From Sulfurovum sp. (GTDB lineage Bacteria > Campylobacterota > Campylobacteria > Campylobacterales > Sulfurovaceae): 8,100 bases of DNA. Of this stretch, positions 1-5,745 are shown piece by piece. The position numbers and the translations under genes were made by a program. The stretch lies in contig JALSSQ010000278.1 in assembly GCA_026984165.1 (NCBI GenBank), positions 1 through 8,100 on the forward strand. The letters run 5' to 3'. The first letter of the stretch is position 1. The number at the start of each line of letters is the position of its first letter. Under the pieces are notes generated by a model that was not told where the DNA came from, ran no database searches, and saw only the letters and a program-made list of their open reading frames with translations.

Positions 1-332
1 ATCTCGCTCTCTTCATCTAGGTTGTAACGACTAAAGCCTGGAATGTAGTAACTTTCATAGGTACTGTTGTCCACATTTCTGCTCACTGCAGAACCATCAA
101 GTATGAGTGCAATGTCTGGCAAGAATGATTTTTGGCTGTAGGTAATAGCATTGGCATTGGATGCAGGAGCGTTTTGTGTATTGGTTTGTGTTTCCAAAGC
201 GTCAATTCTCTCTTTTAGGGATTGGATTGCTTCTGTTTGTTGTGCGAGTTGTGTTTTTAGTCTTTTTACTTCACTTTGTGCAAATACAGAAACTGAAGCA
301 CAAAGCGATAATAGTATGATTTTTTTTGTCAT
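1..332 (-). CDS. Exported outer-membrane/periplasmic protein, N-terminal part (possible metal-uptake receptor or porin-like barrel)
   Basis: Partial gene cut by the left window edge; 110 codons are visible from ATG at 332-330, preceded by an AGGA ribosome binding site about 6 nt upstream. Residues 1-18 form a signal peptide (MTKK, hydrophobic core, cleavage near VFA|QSE). Residues 20-52 are charged and heptad-like, a likely short coiled coil, followed by a Asn/Ala/Gln-rich linker (50-66). From residue 70 the segment SFLPDIALILDGSAVSRNVD, then a Tyr-rich stretch and IPGF, resembles the start of the barrel region of Campylobacterota outer-membrane proteins often annotated as zinc-regulated or TonB-dependent receptors. 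No TonB box or plug domain is visible in this part, so a porin-like or receptor-like barrel is only inferred. It lies 54 bp downstream of the His/Cys-rich small gene in the same direction and is probably cotranscribed with it. Confidence 0.72.
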   Translation of the reverse strand, partial: MTKKIILLSLCASVSVFAQSEVKRLKTQLAQQTEAIQSLKERIDALETQTNTQNAPASNANAITYSQKSFLPDIALILDGSAVSRNVDNSTYESYYIPGFSRYNLDEESE

Positions 333-386
333 ATTTTTTCCTATTGTTATATATTTTGATAGTGATTGTGTTATGGTTGGTAGTGT

Positions 387-665
387 TTAGGAAAAAAGAG
401 GAGGGGCTTGGGAGTCAATGTATTTGTAGTGCACATAGCTGTGTCTTTGTGTACTAAAATGTGCTATATGTATAGGTGCATAGCAAATAGGCTCAAAGAA
501 AAAAGCACTTGGTATATCGGCACTATGAAGGTTTTTTACAACGATACAGACTTTACAGTCATCCTGTGAAGCGTGCATATCATGGTGTATATGTGTCGCT
601 GAAGCAAAAGAAGAGAAGAGATAAAAAAAGAGAAGTAGGCGTACAAATGATTTGTGTAAATGCAT
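387..665 (-). CDS. Small exported His/Cys-rich protein, DUF2946-like
   Basis: A 92-residue protein. Residues 1-23 look like a signal peptide or N-terminal membrane segment with cleavage near ASA|THIHH. Just after it come a histidine cluster (H25, H27, H28, H31), then DDCKVC with a CxxC (C37, C40), and a C-terminal APPLFS. This arrangement of exported His patch, CxxC and Pro-rich tail matches what I know of short DUF2946-type proteins found beside metal and TonB-receptor genes; assignment is by pattern only. Histidines and paired cysteines suggest periplasmic metal binding or sensing, but no function is demonstrated. The start is well supported by GGAGAAG directly upstream of ATG at 665-663 and by TATAAT at 691-686 on this strand. 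The outer-membrane gene at 332 follows 54 bp downstream and is likely in the same transcript. Confidence 0.72.
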   Translation of the reverse strand: MHLHKSFVRLLLFFYLFSSFASATHIHHDMHASQDDCKVCIVVKNLHSADIPSAFFFEPICYAPIHIAHFSTQRHSYVHYKYIDSQAPPLFS

Positions 666-685
666 AATCTTCTCCTTTTTTTAAA

Positions 686-691
686 ATTATA
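686..691 (-). promoter_or_regulatory. Promoter -10 (TATAAT) for the His/Cys-rich gene
   Basis: A perfect TATAAT reads on the minus strand 20 bp upstream of the ATG at 665, putting +1 near 679 and giving a short leader that contains the GGAGAAG ribosome binding site. No good -35 is visible, which is common for sigma70 promoters in this phylum. It faces away from the plus-strand -10 at 729-734; the two hexamers are 37 bp apart. I looked for a Zur or Fur operator here and could not identify one. Confidence 0.55.
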
Positions 692-725
692 CTCCAAAAG
701 TATTAATATTTTATTTTGATTGACT

Positions 726-734
726 TGCTATAAT
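726..734 (+). promoter_or_regulatory. Extended -10 promoter TGCTATAAT for the DUF4395 gene
   Basis: TG-n-TATAAT is a perfect extended -10. It lies inside the 5' end of the longest open frame (which begins at ATG 720), so that ATG would be upstream of the expected +1 (about 741). The leader from 741 to the GTG at 762 contains AAAGGA at 749-754, 7 nt before the GTG. Promoter and ribosome binding site together decide the start of this gene. Confidence 0.6.
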
Positions 735-761
735 ACAGACACATTTCCAAAGGACATACAA

Positions 762-1493
762 GTGAATATACACAGTTTTATCTATGATTATGGCGAAAAA
801 GTACCAGGGTATGAGGTAGGTATGGTCAATGAAAAAGAGGTACGTGCCACAGCAGGTATACTCTTTTTACTGGGGATGATAGTCCTTTTTGTAGGGATTG
901 GCTATAACCATATTATCGTGGCTCGTTTCTATTTGGCATTTATTTTTATAGATATGACTATTCGTATCATTAACCCTAGCTATTCTCCTGCATTGCTTTT
1001 TGGCAGAATGTTTATCCAAAATCAAAAACCAGAATATGTTGCCGCAATGCAGAAGCGTTTTGCATGGATGCTGGGCTGGTTGATTGCCTTACCTATGATG
1101 AATTGGTTTGTTTTGCATTGGGATATCACATTTTATAAAGTACTCATTTGTGTATTGTGTTTGGGGCTGCTTTTTATGGAGAGTGCTCTGTCTATTTGTG
1201 TGGGATGCAAGCTCTATACATTTTTTACCCGTAAGAAAGCACAACACTGCCCAGGTGGTGTATGTGAAGTACGTACCAAAGAGCCTATTCAGACCTTTAA
1301 CCTTGCACAAAAAATCATCGCAACAGCTATTAGCATTGCACTTGCGGTAGGGCTTTATCTCTTTATGGCAAAGACAGAATCCAAAACATTTTTTGGAGAG
1401 TTTTTACATGAACTTGTGCTCACTAAAGCCCAGTTGAATGCAGAAAAAGAGGCAAAACTTGATGCAGAGTTTGAAAATGATGATGACTTTTAA
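762..1493 (+). CDS. DUF4395 family integral membrane protein with CxxC and CPGGVC cysteine pairs
   Basis: A 243-residue protein, predicted in the inner membrane. The start is GTG 762: AAAGGA lies 7 nt upstream and an extended -10 covers the alternative ATG at 720. The conserved opening is VNEKEVRATAG near residues 22-32, followed by hydrophobic segments at about 32-49, 52-70, 102-119 and 125-141; the last leads into SICVGCKLY (Cys146, Cys149), the hallmark cysteine pair of DUF4395. A second pair, CPGGVC (Cys163, Cys168), follows in a basic loop, then a further transmembrane helix (about 184-203) and a charged tail ending in Asp-rich residues. DUF4395 has no established biochemical role that I can name; the membrane-edge CxxC suggests thiol redox or metal binding, which is inference. 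It is divergent from the His/Cys-rich small gene and is followed by a 138-bp gap before the next start, so it is probably monocistronic. Confidence 0.78.
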   Translation: MNIHSFIYDYGEKVPGYEVGMVNEKEVRATAGILFLLGMIVLFVGIGYNHIIVARFYLAFIFIDMTIRIINPSYSPALLFGRMFIQNQKPEYVAAMQKRFAWMLGWLIALPMMNWFVLHWDITFYKVLICVLCLGLLFMESALSICVGCKLYTFFTRKKAQHCPGGVCEVRTKEPIQTFNLAQKIIATAISIALAVGLYLFMAKTESKTFFGEFLHELVLTKAQLNAEKEAKLDAEFENDDDF

Positions 1494-1599
1494 TTTTATA
1501 CTATAGATAGTTAATTTAGATACCGTTTAAAAATAATTAAGAAAGTAAAATATCTTAATACTATAAAGGTGCTATCTCTTTAAATCATAATTCAATCTG

Positions 1600-1608
1600 T
1601 GTTAAAAT
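1600..1608 (+). promoter_or_regulatory. Extended -10 promoter TGTTAAAAT for the DUF445 gene
   Basis: TG-n-TAAAAT puts +1 near 1615, only about 17 nt before ATG 1632. It covers a possible GTG start at 1599, which is therefore unlikely to be translated from this transcript. The same nine-base sequence recurs upstream of the transpeptidase gene. The rest of the 1494-1599 gap is AT-rich; I see no terminator or other clear feature there. Confidence 0.5.
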
Positions 1609-1631
1609 CTGTAAAAAATGAAGAGAAAACA

Positions 1632-2339
1632 ATGAATAAGTCTTTTATAACCGATATACTGTGTATATTTCTTATAGGGATTTCATTTATTATGCCCGAG
1701 TATTATCAAAATCCACTTCTTTTTGCAGGACTTTTTGCACTCTCTGGAGCTATTACTAATCAACTTGCTATTCATATGCTTTTTGAACGTGTACCGTTTT
1801 TGTATGGTTCTGGGGTGATAGAGAAGAACTTTGAGACCTTTAAAGCCTCTATACGTACTATGATAATGAAACAGTTTTTTACCAAAGAACAGTTGGGTAA
1901 ATTTTTCGCGCAAGAAGAACAGAAAATAGATCTAGTCCCTTTAGTTGAAGGTGCAGACTTTTCCCCTGCGTTTGATGCTTTATCTAAGACAGTGATGGAG
2001 TCTAAATTTGGTGGAGCCATACAGATGTTTGGTGGTGAAGAAGCATTAGATGGGCTTAAAGAACCTTTCTCTCGCAAACTTAAATCAGCTGTCTCTTCCA
2101 TTGTGTCATCAGATGCTTTTAAAGCACAGCTTAATCATCAGATAGAGCATTCCGCACTTGCAGAAGATATGATAGATACTATAGAAGCCCTTATTGTAAG
2201 ACGTTTAGACGAACTTACACCCAAAATGGTTAAAGATTTGGTTCAAGAGCTTATTAAAGAGCACTTGGGTTGGTTGGTAGTATGGGGTGGTGTATTAGGT
2301 GGATTGATTGGATTGCTTTCTTCACTTTTGTTTAAGTAA
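1632..2339 (+). CDS. DUF445 family membrane protein
   Basis: A 235-residue protein. ATG 1632 is preferred to GTG 1599 (11 codons longer) because the -10 at 1600-1608 overlaps the latter and MNKSF leads straight into the membrane segment; the ribosome binding site (GAAGAG) is weak. There are transmembrane segments at about 6-22 and 27-45, and the family signature GAITNQLAIHMLFERVPF at 39-56 followed by the GSGVIEKN region. A soluble, mostly helical, charged middle section (about 65-210) follows, then a Gly-rich C-terminal hairpin into the membrane (GWLVVWGGVLGGLIGLL, about 213-229). DUF445 proteins (YheB/YjiN type) are inner-membrane proteins without settled function; this one is at the short end of the family. 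It appears to be transcribed alone: the transpeptidase has its own promoter 40-50 bp downstream. Confidence 0.82.
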   Translation: MNKSFITDILCIFLIGISFIMPEYYQNPLLFAGLFALSGAITNQLAIHMLFERVPFLYGSGVIEKNFETFKASIRTMIMKQFFTKEQLGKFFAQEEQKIDLVPLVEGADFSPAFDALSKTVMESKFGGAIQMFGGEEALDGLKEPFSRKLKSAVSSIVSSDAFKAQLNHQIEHSALAEDMIDTIEALIVRRLDELTPKMVKDLVQELIKEHLGWLVVWGGVLGGLIGLLSSLLFK

Positions 2340-2376
2340 ATCATAAGTTAACTTTTAGAATTAATTAATATTAACA

Positions 2377-2385
2377 TGTTAAAAT
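2377..2385 (+). promoter_or_regulatory. Extended -10 promoter TGTTAAAAT for the L,D-transpeptidase gene
   Basis: TG-n-TAAAAT is identical to the element at 1600-1608. Expected +1 is near 2392, with GGAGA at 2405-2409 and ATG at 2414, a leader of about 22 nt. The -10 overlaps a perfect 12-bp palindrome (2371-2382, TTAACATGTTAA) that could serve as an operator or be chance in AT-rich DNA. An upstream in-frame ATG at 2384 sits on the -10 and is rejected as start. Confidence 0.55.
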
Positions 2386-2413
2386 GTCTTCAATCATAAT
2401 GACCGGAGACAAT

Positions 2414-3337
2414 ATGAAATTAAATAAAATATTACTAAGTACGCTTATGCTTATTTCTGTGGCAAATGCAAAAAGTTATTTTTCGAATCATAATGACATT
2501 TGCGACCTTGCTTTAAATGATAAATGTACTAATGATTACAATACAGTGAAGAATCTTCAAATTGCACTCAATAGAGATCAAAAGATAGATGTGAATTTAA
2601 AAACTGATGGAAAATGGGGAGAGAATACAAAAAAAGCAGTTATTGCTTTTCAAAAAGCGCATCATCTCTCTCCTGCAGATGGTTGGGTAGGAAAGGCTAC
2701 CAAGCTGAAGCTCGATAAGATATCAAAAAATATTAAATTTCCAAAAGAGAAACAGATAAAAAATGTTGCATTGATTAAAACAAATCAAAATTACACTTCT
2801 TATAGTGTATTTAAAAAATCTGTAAATCTTAGAAAAAGCTATAAAGTTTTTAAAGATAAGAAGTTGCTTGCAAAAGCAAATAGTAAAAATACTCACCTTA
2901 AAATAGATGTAAGTGAACAAAGAGTAAAACTTTTGGTAGGCGGAAAGATTGCTTTAGATGCACCCTGTACTACAGGTGCAAAACATAAACTCGAACCCAA
3001 TACAAAAACTTACAGAGATAAACATACACCATTAGGTAGGTATCGTATTATGGAAAAAGTTGCTGCTAAAAAATCGACTATTTTTGGTGATATGTATAGA
3101 AATGGTAAAAAAGTTTATCATGGAGACAGACGTAAATATAAGGGTCCAAAAGCTAAATATATTGGACATACTATGCATCATTGGATGCGTCTGACCAGTG
3201 GTGGTATAGGTATGCATGCAAGTAAATATGTGAAGCGTTATCCTGGAAGTAATGGATGTATAAGACTTCAGCCTAAAATAGCTAAAGTTATTTTTTCTAA
3301 AGTACGAAGAGGCACAAAAGTGAGTGTGGTTAATTAA
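2414..3337 (+). CDS. Secreted L,D-transpeptidase (YkuD domain) with N-terminal peptidoglycan-binding domain
   Basis: A 307-residue exported enzyme expected to act on peptidoglycan in the periplasm, forming or exchanging 3-3 crosslinks or attaching acceptors to meso-diaminopimelate. The start is ATG 2414, after GGAGA at 2405. The signal peptide is residues 1-19 (cleavage SVANA|KS). Residues about 43-101 match a PG_binding_1 repeat (NLQIALN, TDGKWGENTKKAVIAFQKAH, DGWVGKATKLKL). A Lys-rich linker follows (about 102-160), then the YkuD domain from about 161 (LKIDVSEQRVKLLVGG). The catalytic motif is GMHAS (His268) followed by SNGCIR (279-284), with nucleophile Cys282. Other cysteines are C30 and C38, close enough for a disulfide, and C185 in APCTTG where the family usually has a small or polar residue. 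The gene is visibly more AT-rich than its neighbours. It ends 8 bp from the convergent methyltransferase gene. Confidence 0.9.
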   Translation: MKLNKILLSTLMLISVANAKSYFSNHNDICDLALNDKCTNDYNTVKNLQIALNRDQKIDVNLKTDGKWGENTKKAVIAFQKAHHLSPADGWVGKATKLKLDKISKNIKFPKEKQIKNVALIKTNQNYTSYSVFKKSVNLRKSYKVFKDKKLLAKANSKNTHLKIDVSEQRVKLLVGGKIALDAPCTTGAKHKLEPNTKTYRDKHTPLGRYRIMEKVAAKKSTIFGDMYRNGKKVYHGDRRKYKGPKAKYIGHTMHHWMRLTSGGIGMHASKYVKRYPGSNGCIRLQPKIAKVIFSKVRRGTKVSVVN

Positions 3338-3356
3338 TTTGGGTGTTACGCCCAAA
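3338..3356. terminator. Shared hairpin between convergent genes, possible bidirectional terminator
   Basis: TTTGGGT, loop GTTAC, GCCCAAA forms a 7-bp stem (one G-T pair) lying immediately after the transpeptidase stop and over the last codons and stop of the methyltransferase. Position between two converging genes suggests termination in both directions. The flanks are AT-rich but neither side has a proper T-run (plus strand continues AATCC, minus strand AATTAATTAA), so intrinsic strength is doubtful. Confidence 0.4.
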
Positions 3357-3936
3357 AATCCTCATCGGTCATGCCACCACTCTTTTTTCTTGCTACCATA
3401 GCCGTTTTCATCGTTTTATACCCTTGGTAGTCTGTATCCCAAAACTCTGGGATATGCAGTATCTCCATCTCATGATCAAAGAAAGCCTCAAGTTCTCCTT
3501 CGTTGAGCATAAATGCAGGGTTAGAGGGTGGACGTTCATTGCCTTCGTTGTGTAAAAATGTCTCCATGAGTATGATGCCTTGTGGTTTGAGTGCCTCTAT
3601 CATCTGTGGAAAGAGTCTGCGTTCAAGGAAATAGGTACAGACTATGAGGTCATAACTGTTCTTCTCTAGCCTATAGCTGTCAAAGTCAACTTCTTTTGCA
3701 TGGATATGTGCTTCACCCTGAAGCTGTGCTATGGCTACTGAAGAGATGTCTAGGGCATCTACTTCAAAGCCCAATGAAGCTAGGTATCTACTGTGTCTGC
3801 CATTGCCACAGGCGATGTCTAGTGCTTTTTTGCCTGTAGCCAAATGTGCGTACTTTTTGACAAGCGTAGTGGGTTCTTGGGGCATCATGTTTTGTGTATG
3901 TTTTTCATCCCAGCGTTCTTTGTCTTCTTGTGCCAT
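3346..3936 (-). CDS. Class I SAM-dependent methyltransferase, TehB-like
   Basis: A 196-residue predicted cytosolic methyltransferase. SAM-binding motif I is LDIACGNGRHSRYLA (39-53), with the acidic residue ending strand 2 at D63 (ALDIS), the motif IV region YDLIVCTYFLER at 95-106 and the post-I loop LKPQGIILMETF at 117-127. The ACGxGRxxxxLA form and the short length fit the TehB/methyltransferase-25 group, members of which have been tied to tellurite or thiopurine-type detoxification. The substrate here cannot be read from sequence, so no gene symbol is given. The start ATG 3936-3934 has AAGG 6 nt upstream. The gene is divergent from exodeoxyribonuclease III with 58 bp between starts and convergent with the transpeptidase (8 bp apart). 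The C-terminal tail (MTDEDFWA) is acidic and follows a basic KK stretch. Confidence 0.85.
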   Translation of the reverse strand: MAQEDKERWDEKHTQNMMPQEPTTLVKKYAHLATGKKALDIACGNGRHSRYLASLGFEVDALDISSVAIAQLQGEAHIHAKEVDFDSYRLEKNSYDLIVCTYFLERRLFPQMIEALKPQGIILMETFLHNEGNERPPSNPAFMLNEGELEAFFDHEMEILHIPEFWDTDYQGYKTMKTAMVARKKSGGMTDEDFWA

Positions 3937-3960
3937 TTTTAGCCTTCATTGATTGATTTT

Positions 3961-3973
3961 TGCTATTATTGCA
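3961..3973. promoter_or_regulatory. Overlapping divergent extended -10 elements (methyltransferase / exonuclease III)
   Basis: TGCTATTATTGCA reads as TGC-TATTAT on the plus strand (hexamer 3964-3969) and TGC-AATAAT on the minus strand (hexamer 3970-3965). Each is an extended -10 at a sensible distance from its gene: +1 near 3976 for xth (leader about 19 nt, TTAAGG before ATG 3995) and near 3958 for the methyltransferase (leader about 22 nt). One AT-rich core thus probably serves both genes. Confidence 0.5.
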
Positions 3974-3994
3974 TAAAAAGATTAAGGCAAGACA

Positions 3995-4765
3995 ATGGCA
4001 AAACGTACTTTTATTTCGTGGAATGTGAATGGCATACGCGCCGTAGAGAAAAAAGATGCACTCAAATGGATAGACGATGAGGAAGTAGATTTCTTAGGAC
4101 TGCAAGAGATAAAAGCCGAGGCAGATCAAATACCAGAGGGTATCTTTGCACGTAAGTACAAATTTCAAAGTATTAACTCTTCTAGCAATAAAGGGCAATC
4201 AGGTGTAGCGCTTTATACAGATGTTAAGGGAGAGGCATCATGTTGTGAACAGGTAGATATACTCGATGAAGGGCGTATTAACGAATATCACTTTGATAAC
4301 ATTGCCTATTTTAATGTTTATTTTCCAAATGGACAGCGCAATGAAGAACGGTTGGCATACAAAATGGCATTTTATGAACGTTTTTTGGCATATATACTTG
4401 ATTTGCGTAAACAAGGCAAATCGATAATTGTATGTGGTGATGTCAATACAGCACACAGGCCTATAGATTTGGCACGTCCCAAAGCCAATGAAAAAACTTC
4501 AGGCTTTTTACCGATGGAGCGTGAGTGGCAGGACAAACTTTTAGCCTCTGGGTTTATAGATACGTTCAGACACGTACATGGTGATGTCGTAGATAGATAT
4601 AGTTGGTGGTCATACAGAGCCGCAGCACGTAAAAATAATGTAGGGTGGAGGATTGACTATTTTTATGTCTCAGATGATTTAAAAGATAAGATAGTAGATG
4701 CAGAGATATTAGATCATATCATGGGCAGTGATCACTGCCCAGTGAAGTTGGTATTAGATATTTAG
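3995..4765 (+). CDS. xth: Exodeoxyribonuclease III / AP endonuclease
   Basis: A 256-residue enzyme of the Xth/ExoA family that cleaves DNA 5' of abasic sites in base excision repair and degrades duplex DNA 3' to 5'. All active-site blocks are visible in order: SWNVNGIRA (8-16, Asn12), LQEIK (36-40, metal-binding Glu38), the VYFPNG region (108-113, Tyr109), GDVN (148-151, Asp149 and Asn151), the RYSWWSYR block (201-208), WRIDYF (218-223, Asp221) and GSDHCP (244-249, Asp246 and His247). Length is normal for the family. Start MAKRTFISWNVNG at ATG 3995 is preceded by TTAAGG. Cytosolic. Divergent from the methyltransferase via a shared promoter core; its end is 8 bp from the convergent DUF1456 gene. 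The codons for the GSDHCP motif form a 20-bp perfect palindrome. Confidence 0.96.
   Translation: MAKRTFISWNVNGIRAVEKKDALKWIDDEEVDFLGLQEIKAEADQIPEGIFARKYKFQSINSSSNKGQSGVALYTDVKGEASCCEQVDILDEGRINEYHFDNIAYFNVYFPNGQRNEERLAYKMAFYERFLAYILDLRKQGKSIIVCGDVNTAHRPIDLARPKANEKTSGFLPMEREWQDKLLASGFIDTFRHVHGDVVDRYSWWSYRAAARKNNVGWRIDYFYVSDDLKDKIVDAEILDHIMGSDHCPVKLVLDI
4722..4741. repeat. Perfect 20-bp GC-rich palindrome near the 3' end of xth
   Basis: TGGGCAGTGA joined to its exact reverse complement, encoding the catalytic GSDHCP segment. As RNA it folds into an 8-bp stem with a GATC loop about 24 nt before the stop codon. It has no T-run, so it is not a classic terminator, but it lies 33 bp from the convergent DUF1456 stop and could slow polymerase or protect the 3' end. 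Coding constraint plus chance is an adequate alternative. Confidence 0.6.
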
Positions 4766-4773
4766 CAGGATGA

Positions 4774-5259
4774 TTACGCTTCCATATCTCCACCGATATA
4801 ATAAAACTCATCTAACCCTTCGATAAATGCCATGAGTAGTTCCGCAGAACAAGGCTTAAAGTTTTTATGTGTCTCTTTACGAAAGAGAGAGGCGAGTTGT
4901 TGTTTGGTGAGTTCTATCTCTGCTAGACCAAAGATAATCTCTACTTCTGCTTCTTTGAGTTCCAGTGCGATACGCAGTTTTTTAAGTATGAGGTTGTTTG
5001 TGAGCTCGACAACTTCATCGTCATTTTGTTTCTTAGGACTTGGACCACGCTTTAGGGCAATAAGACCGTCTAAAAACACACCTAACTCTTCATAAGAACA
5101 AAGCATAAAACCTTTTTGTTGACGGCGTTTAAGTAGTGTGTCTAAATGCGCTGCTTCCATGGTATAACCTTCAAGTTCGTAGGCTTTAAGCATCTCTTTC
5201 ATAGAGAGATTGAGTGCTTTTTTGATGCGGTAGAGTATTTCGTTTGTAGTGATGTGCAT
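4774..5259 (-). CDS. DUF1456 family protein (YehS-like)
   Basis: A 161-residue cytosolic protein built of two related halves, about 3-70 and 87-152. Each opens with N-x-I/L-L-x-x-(I/L)-(K/R)-x-A-L, contains a K-(N/G)-F-x-x-C segment (residues 50-54 and 132-137) and ends in an F-(L/I)-(D/E)-G-L helix (62-66, 145-149), separated by a charged linker with KRGPSPKKQ. This matches E. coli YehS and the DUF1456 family, whose biochemical role is not established. The start ATG 5259-5257 follows the stop of the DUF302 gene by one base (TAA-G-ATG). With no good ribosome binding site of its own it is probably translated by coupling. It is the last gene of the ychF-led run and converges with xth. Confidence 0.85.
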   Translation of the reverse strand: MHITTNEILYRIKKALNLSMKEMLKAYELEGYTMEAAHLDTLLKRRQQKGFMLCSYEELGVFLDGLIALKRGPSPKKQNDDEVVELTNNLILKKLRIALELKEAEVEIIFGLAEIELTKQQLASLFRKETHKNFKPCSAELLMAFIEGLDEFYYIGGDMEA

Positions 5260-5260
5260 C

Positions 5261-5722
5261 TTATTTTTTACTTGCTTTTTCAGTAAGGTCTGCTAATGCC
5301 AAGGCAGCTTTGTTGATGATATTGAGACAGTTTTTGTCTTTGATATTATGTTTAAGCGACCAGTACTCTGGGTTGGTATAGGTAAAGGAAGTGATACCTT
5401 CATAGTTTGTTGAAACTAAAATACGAAGAGGTAAATCCAAACCCATTGAAGGATTACAGTTCATGAGTACCGTACCCATTTTAGGGTTACCAAATACGAC
5501 TACTGTTTCTGGCTTTAAATCCATATTTACCGCTGTAGCATTGGCTTTATGGTCTATGGTTTCAAAGAGCGTAAGTTTCTCTTCTTTGATGAGTTTTTTG
5601 AGTTTAGCAACCGAAGCTTCTTGAGAATTTTGACTGGTAACAGTTTTTAAAAATGTTCCTTTCTTGTTGTTGCACCCTACTAATGCAAAAGCAAGCACAG
5701 CAAATAAAACAAATTGTTTCAT
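5261..5722 (-). CDS. DUF302 domain lipoprotein
   Basis: A 153-residue lipoprotein: the hydrophobic N-terminus ends in lipobox LVGC (Cys17), followed by NNKKG. Asn rather than Asp at +2 gives no sign of the enterobacterial inner-membrane retention signal, so outer-membrane placement is possible. Residues about 25-145 form a DUF302 domain: the Lys-rich ASVAKLKKLIKEE helix, TLFETIDHKANA (52-63), and the family core VVVFGNPKMGTVLMNCNPSMGLDLPLRILV at about 74-103, then YTNPEYW. DUF302 proteins are often exported and lack a firmly assigned activity. AAGGAG at 5734-5729 precedes the ATG. It starts 23 bp after the ychF stop and its stop almost abuts the DUF1456 start, so the three are likely one transcript. 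Confidence 0.88.
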   Translation of the reverse strand: MKQFVLFAVLAFALVGCNNKKGTFLKTVTSQNSQEASVAKLKKLIKEEKLTLFETIDHKANATAVNMDLKPETVVVFGNPKMGTVLMNCNPSMGLDLPLRILVSTNYEGITSFTYTNPEYWSLKHNIKDKNCLNIINKAALALADLTEKASKK

Positions 5723-5745
5723 AGAAAACTCCTTATATCAGTATA

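Noticed and set aside
151..390. Plus-strand open frame of 79 codons
   Set aside because: Antisense to the signal-peptide gene at 1-332, which has a good ribosome binding site and coherent signal peptide; the plus frame shows no recognisable protein features.
1089..1350. Overlapping small frames on both strands inside the DUF4395 gene
   Set aside because: Shadows of a gene with clear membrane segments and family motifs; no ribosome binding sites of note.
4832..5095. Ser-rich plus-strand frame
   Set aside because: Antisense shadow of the DUF1456 gene, which matches a known family across its full length.
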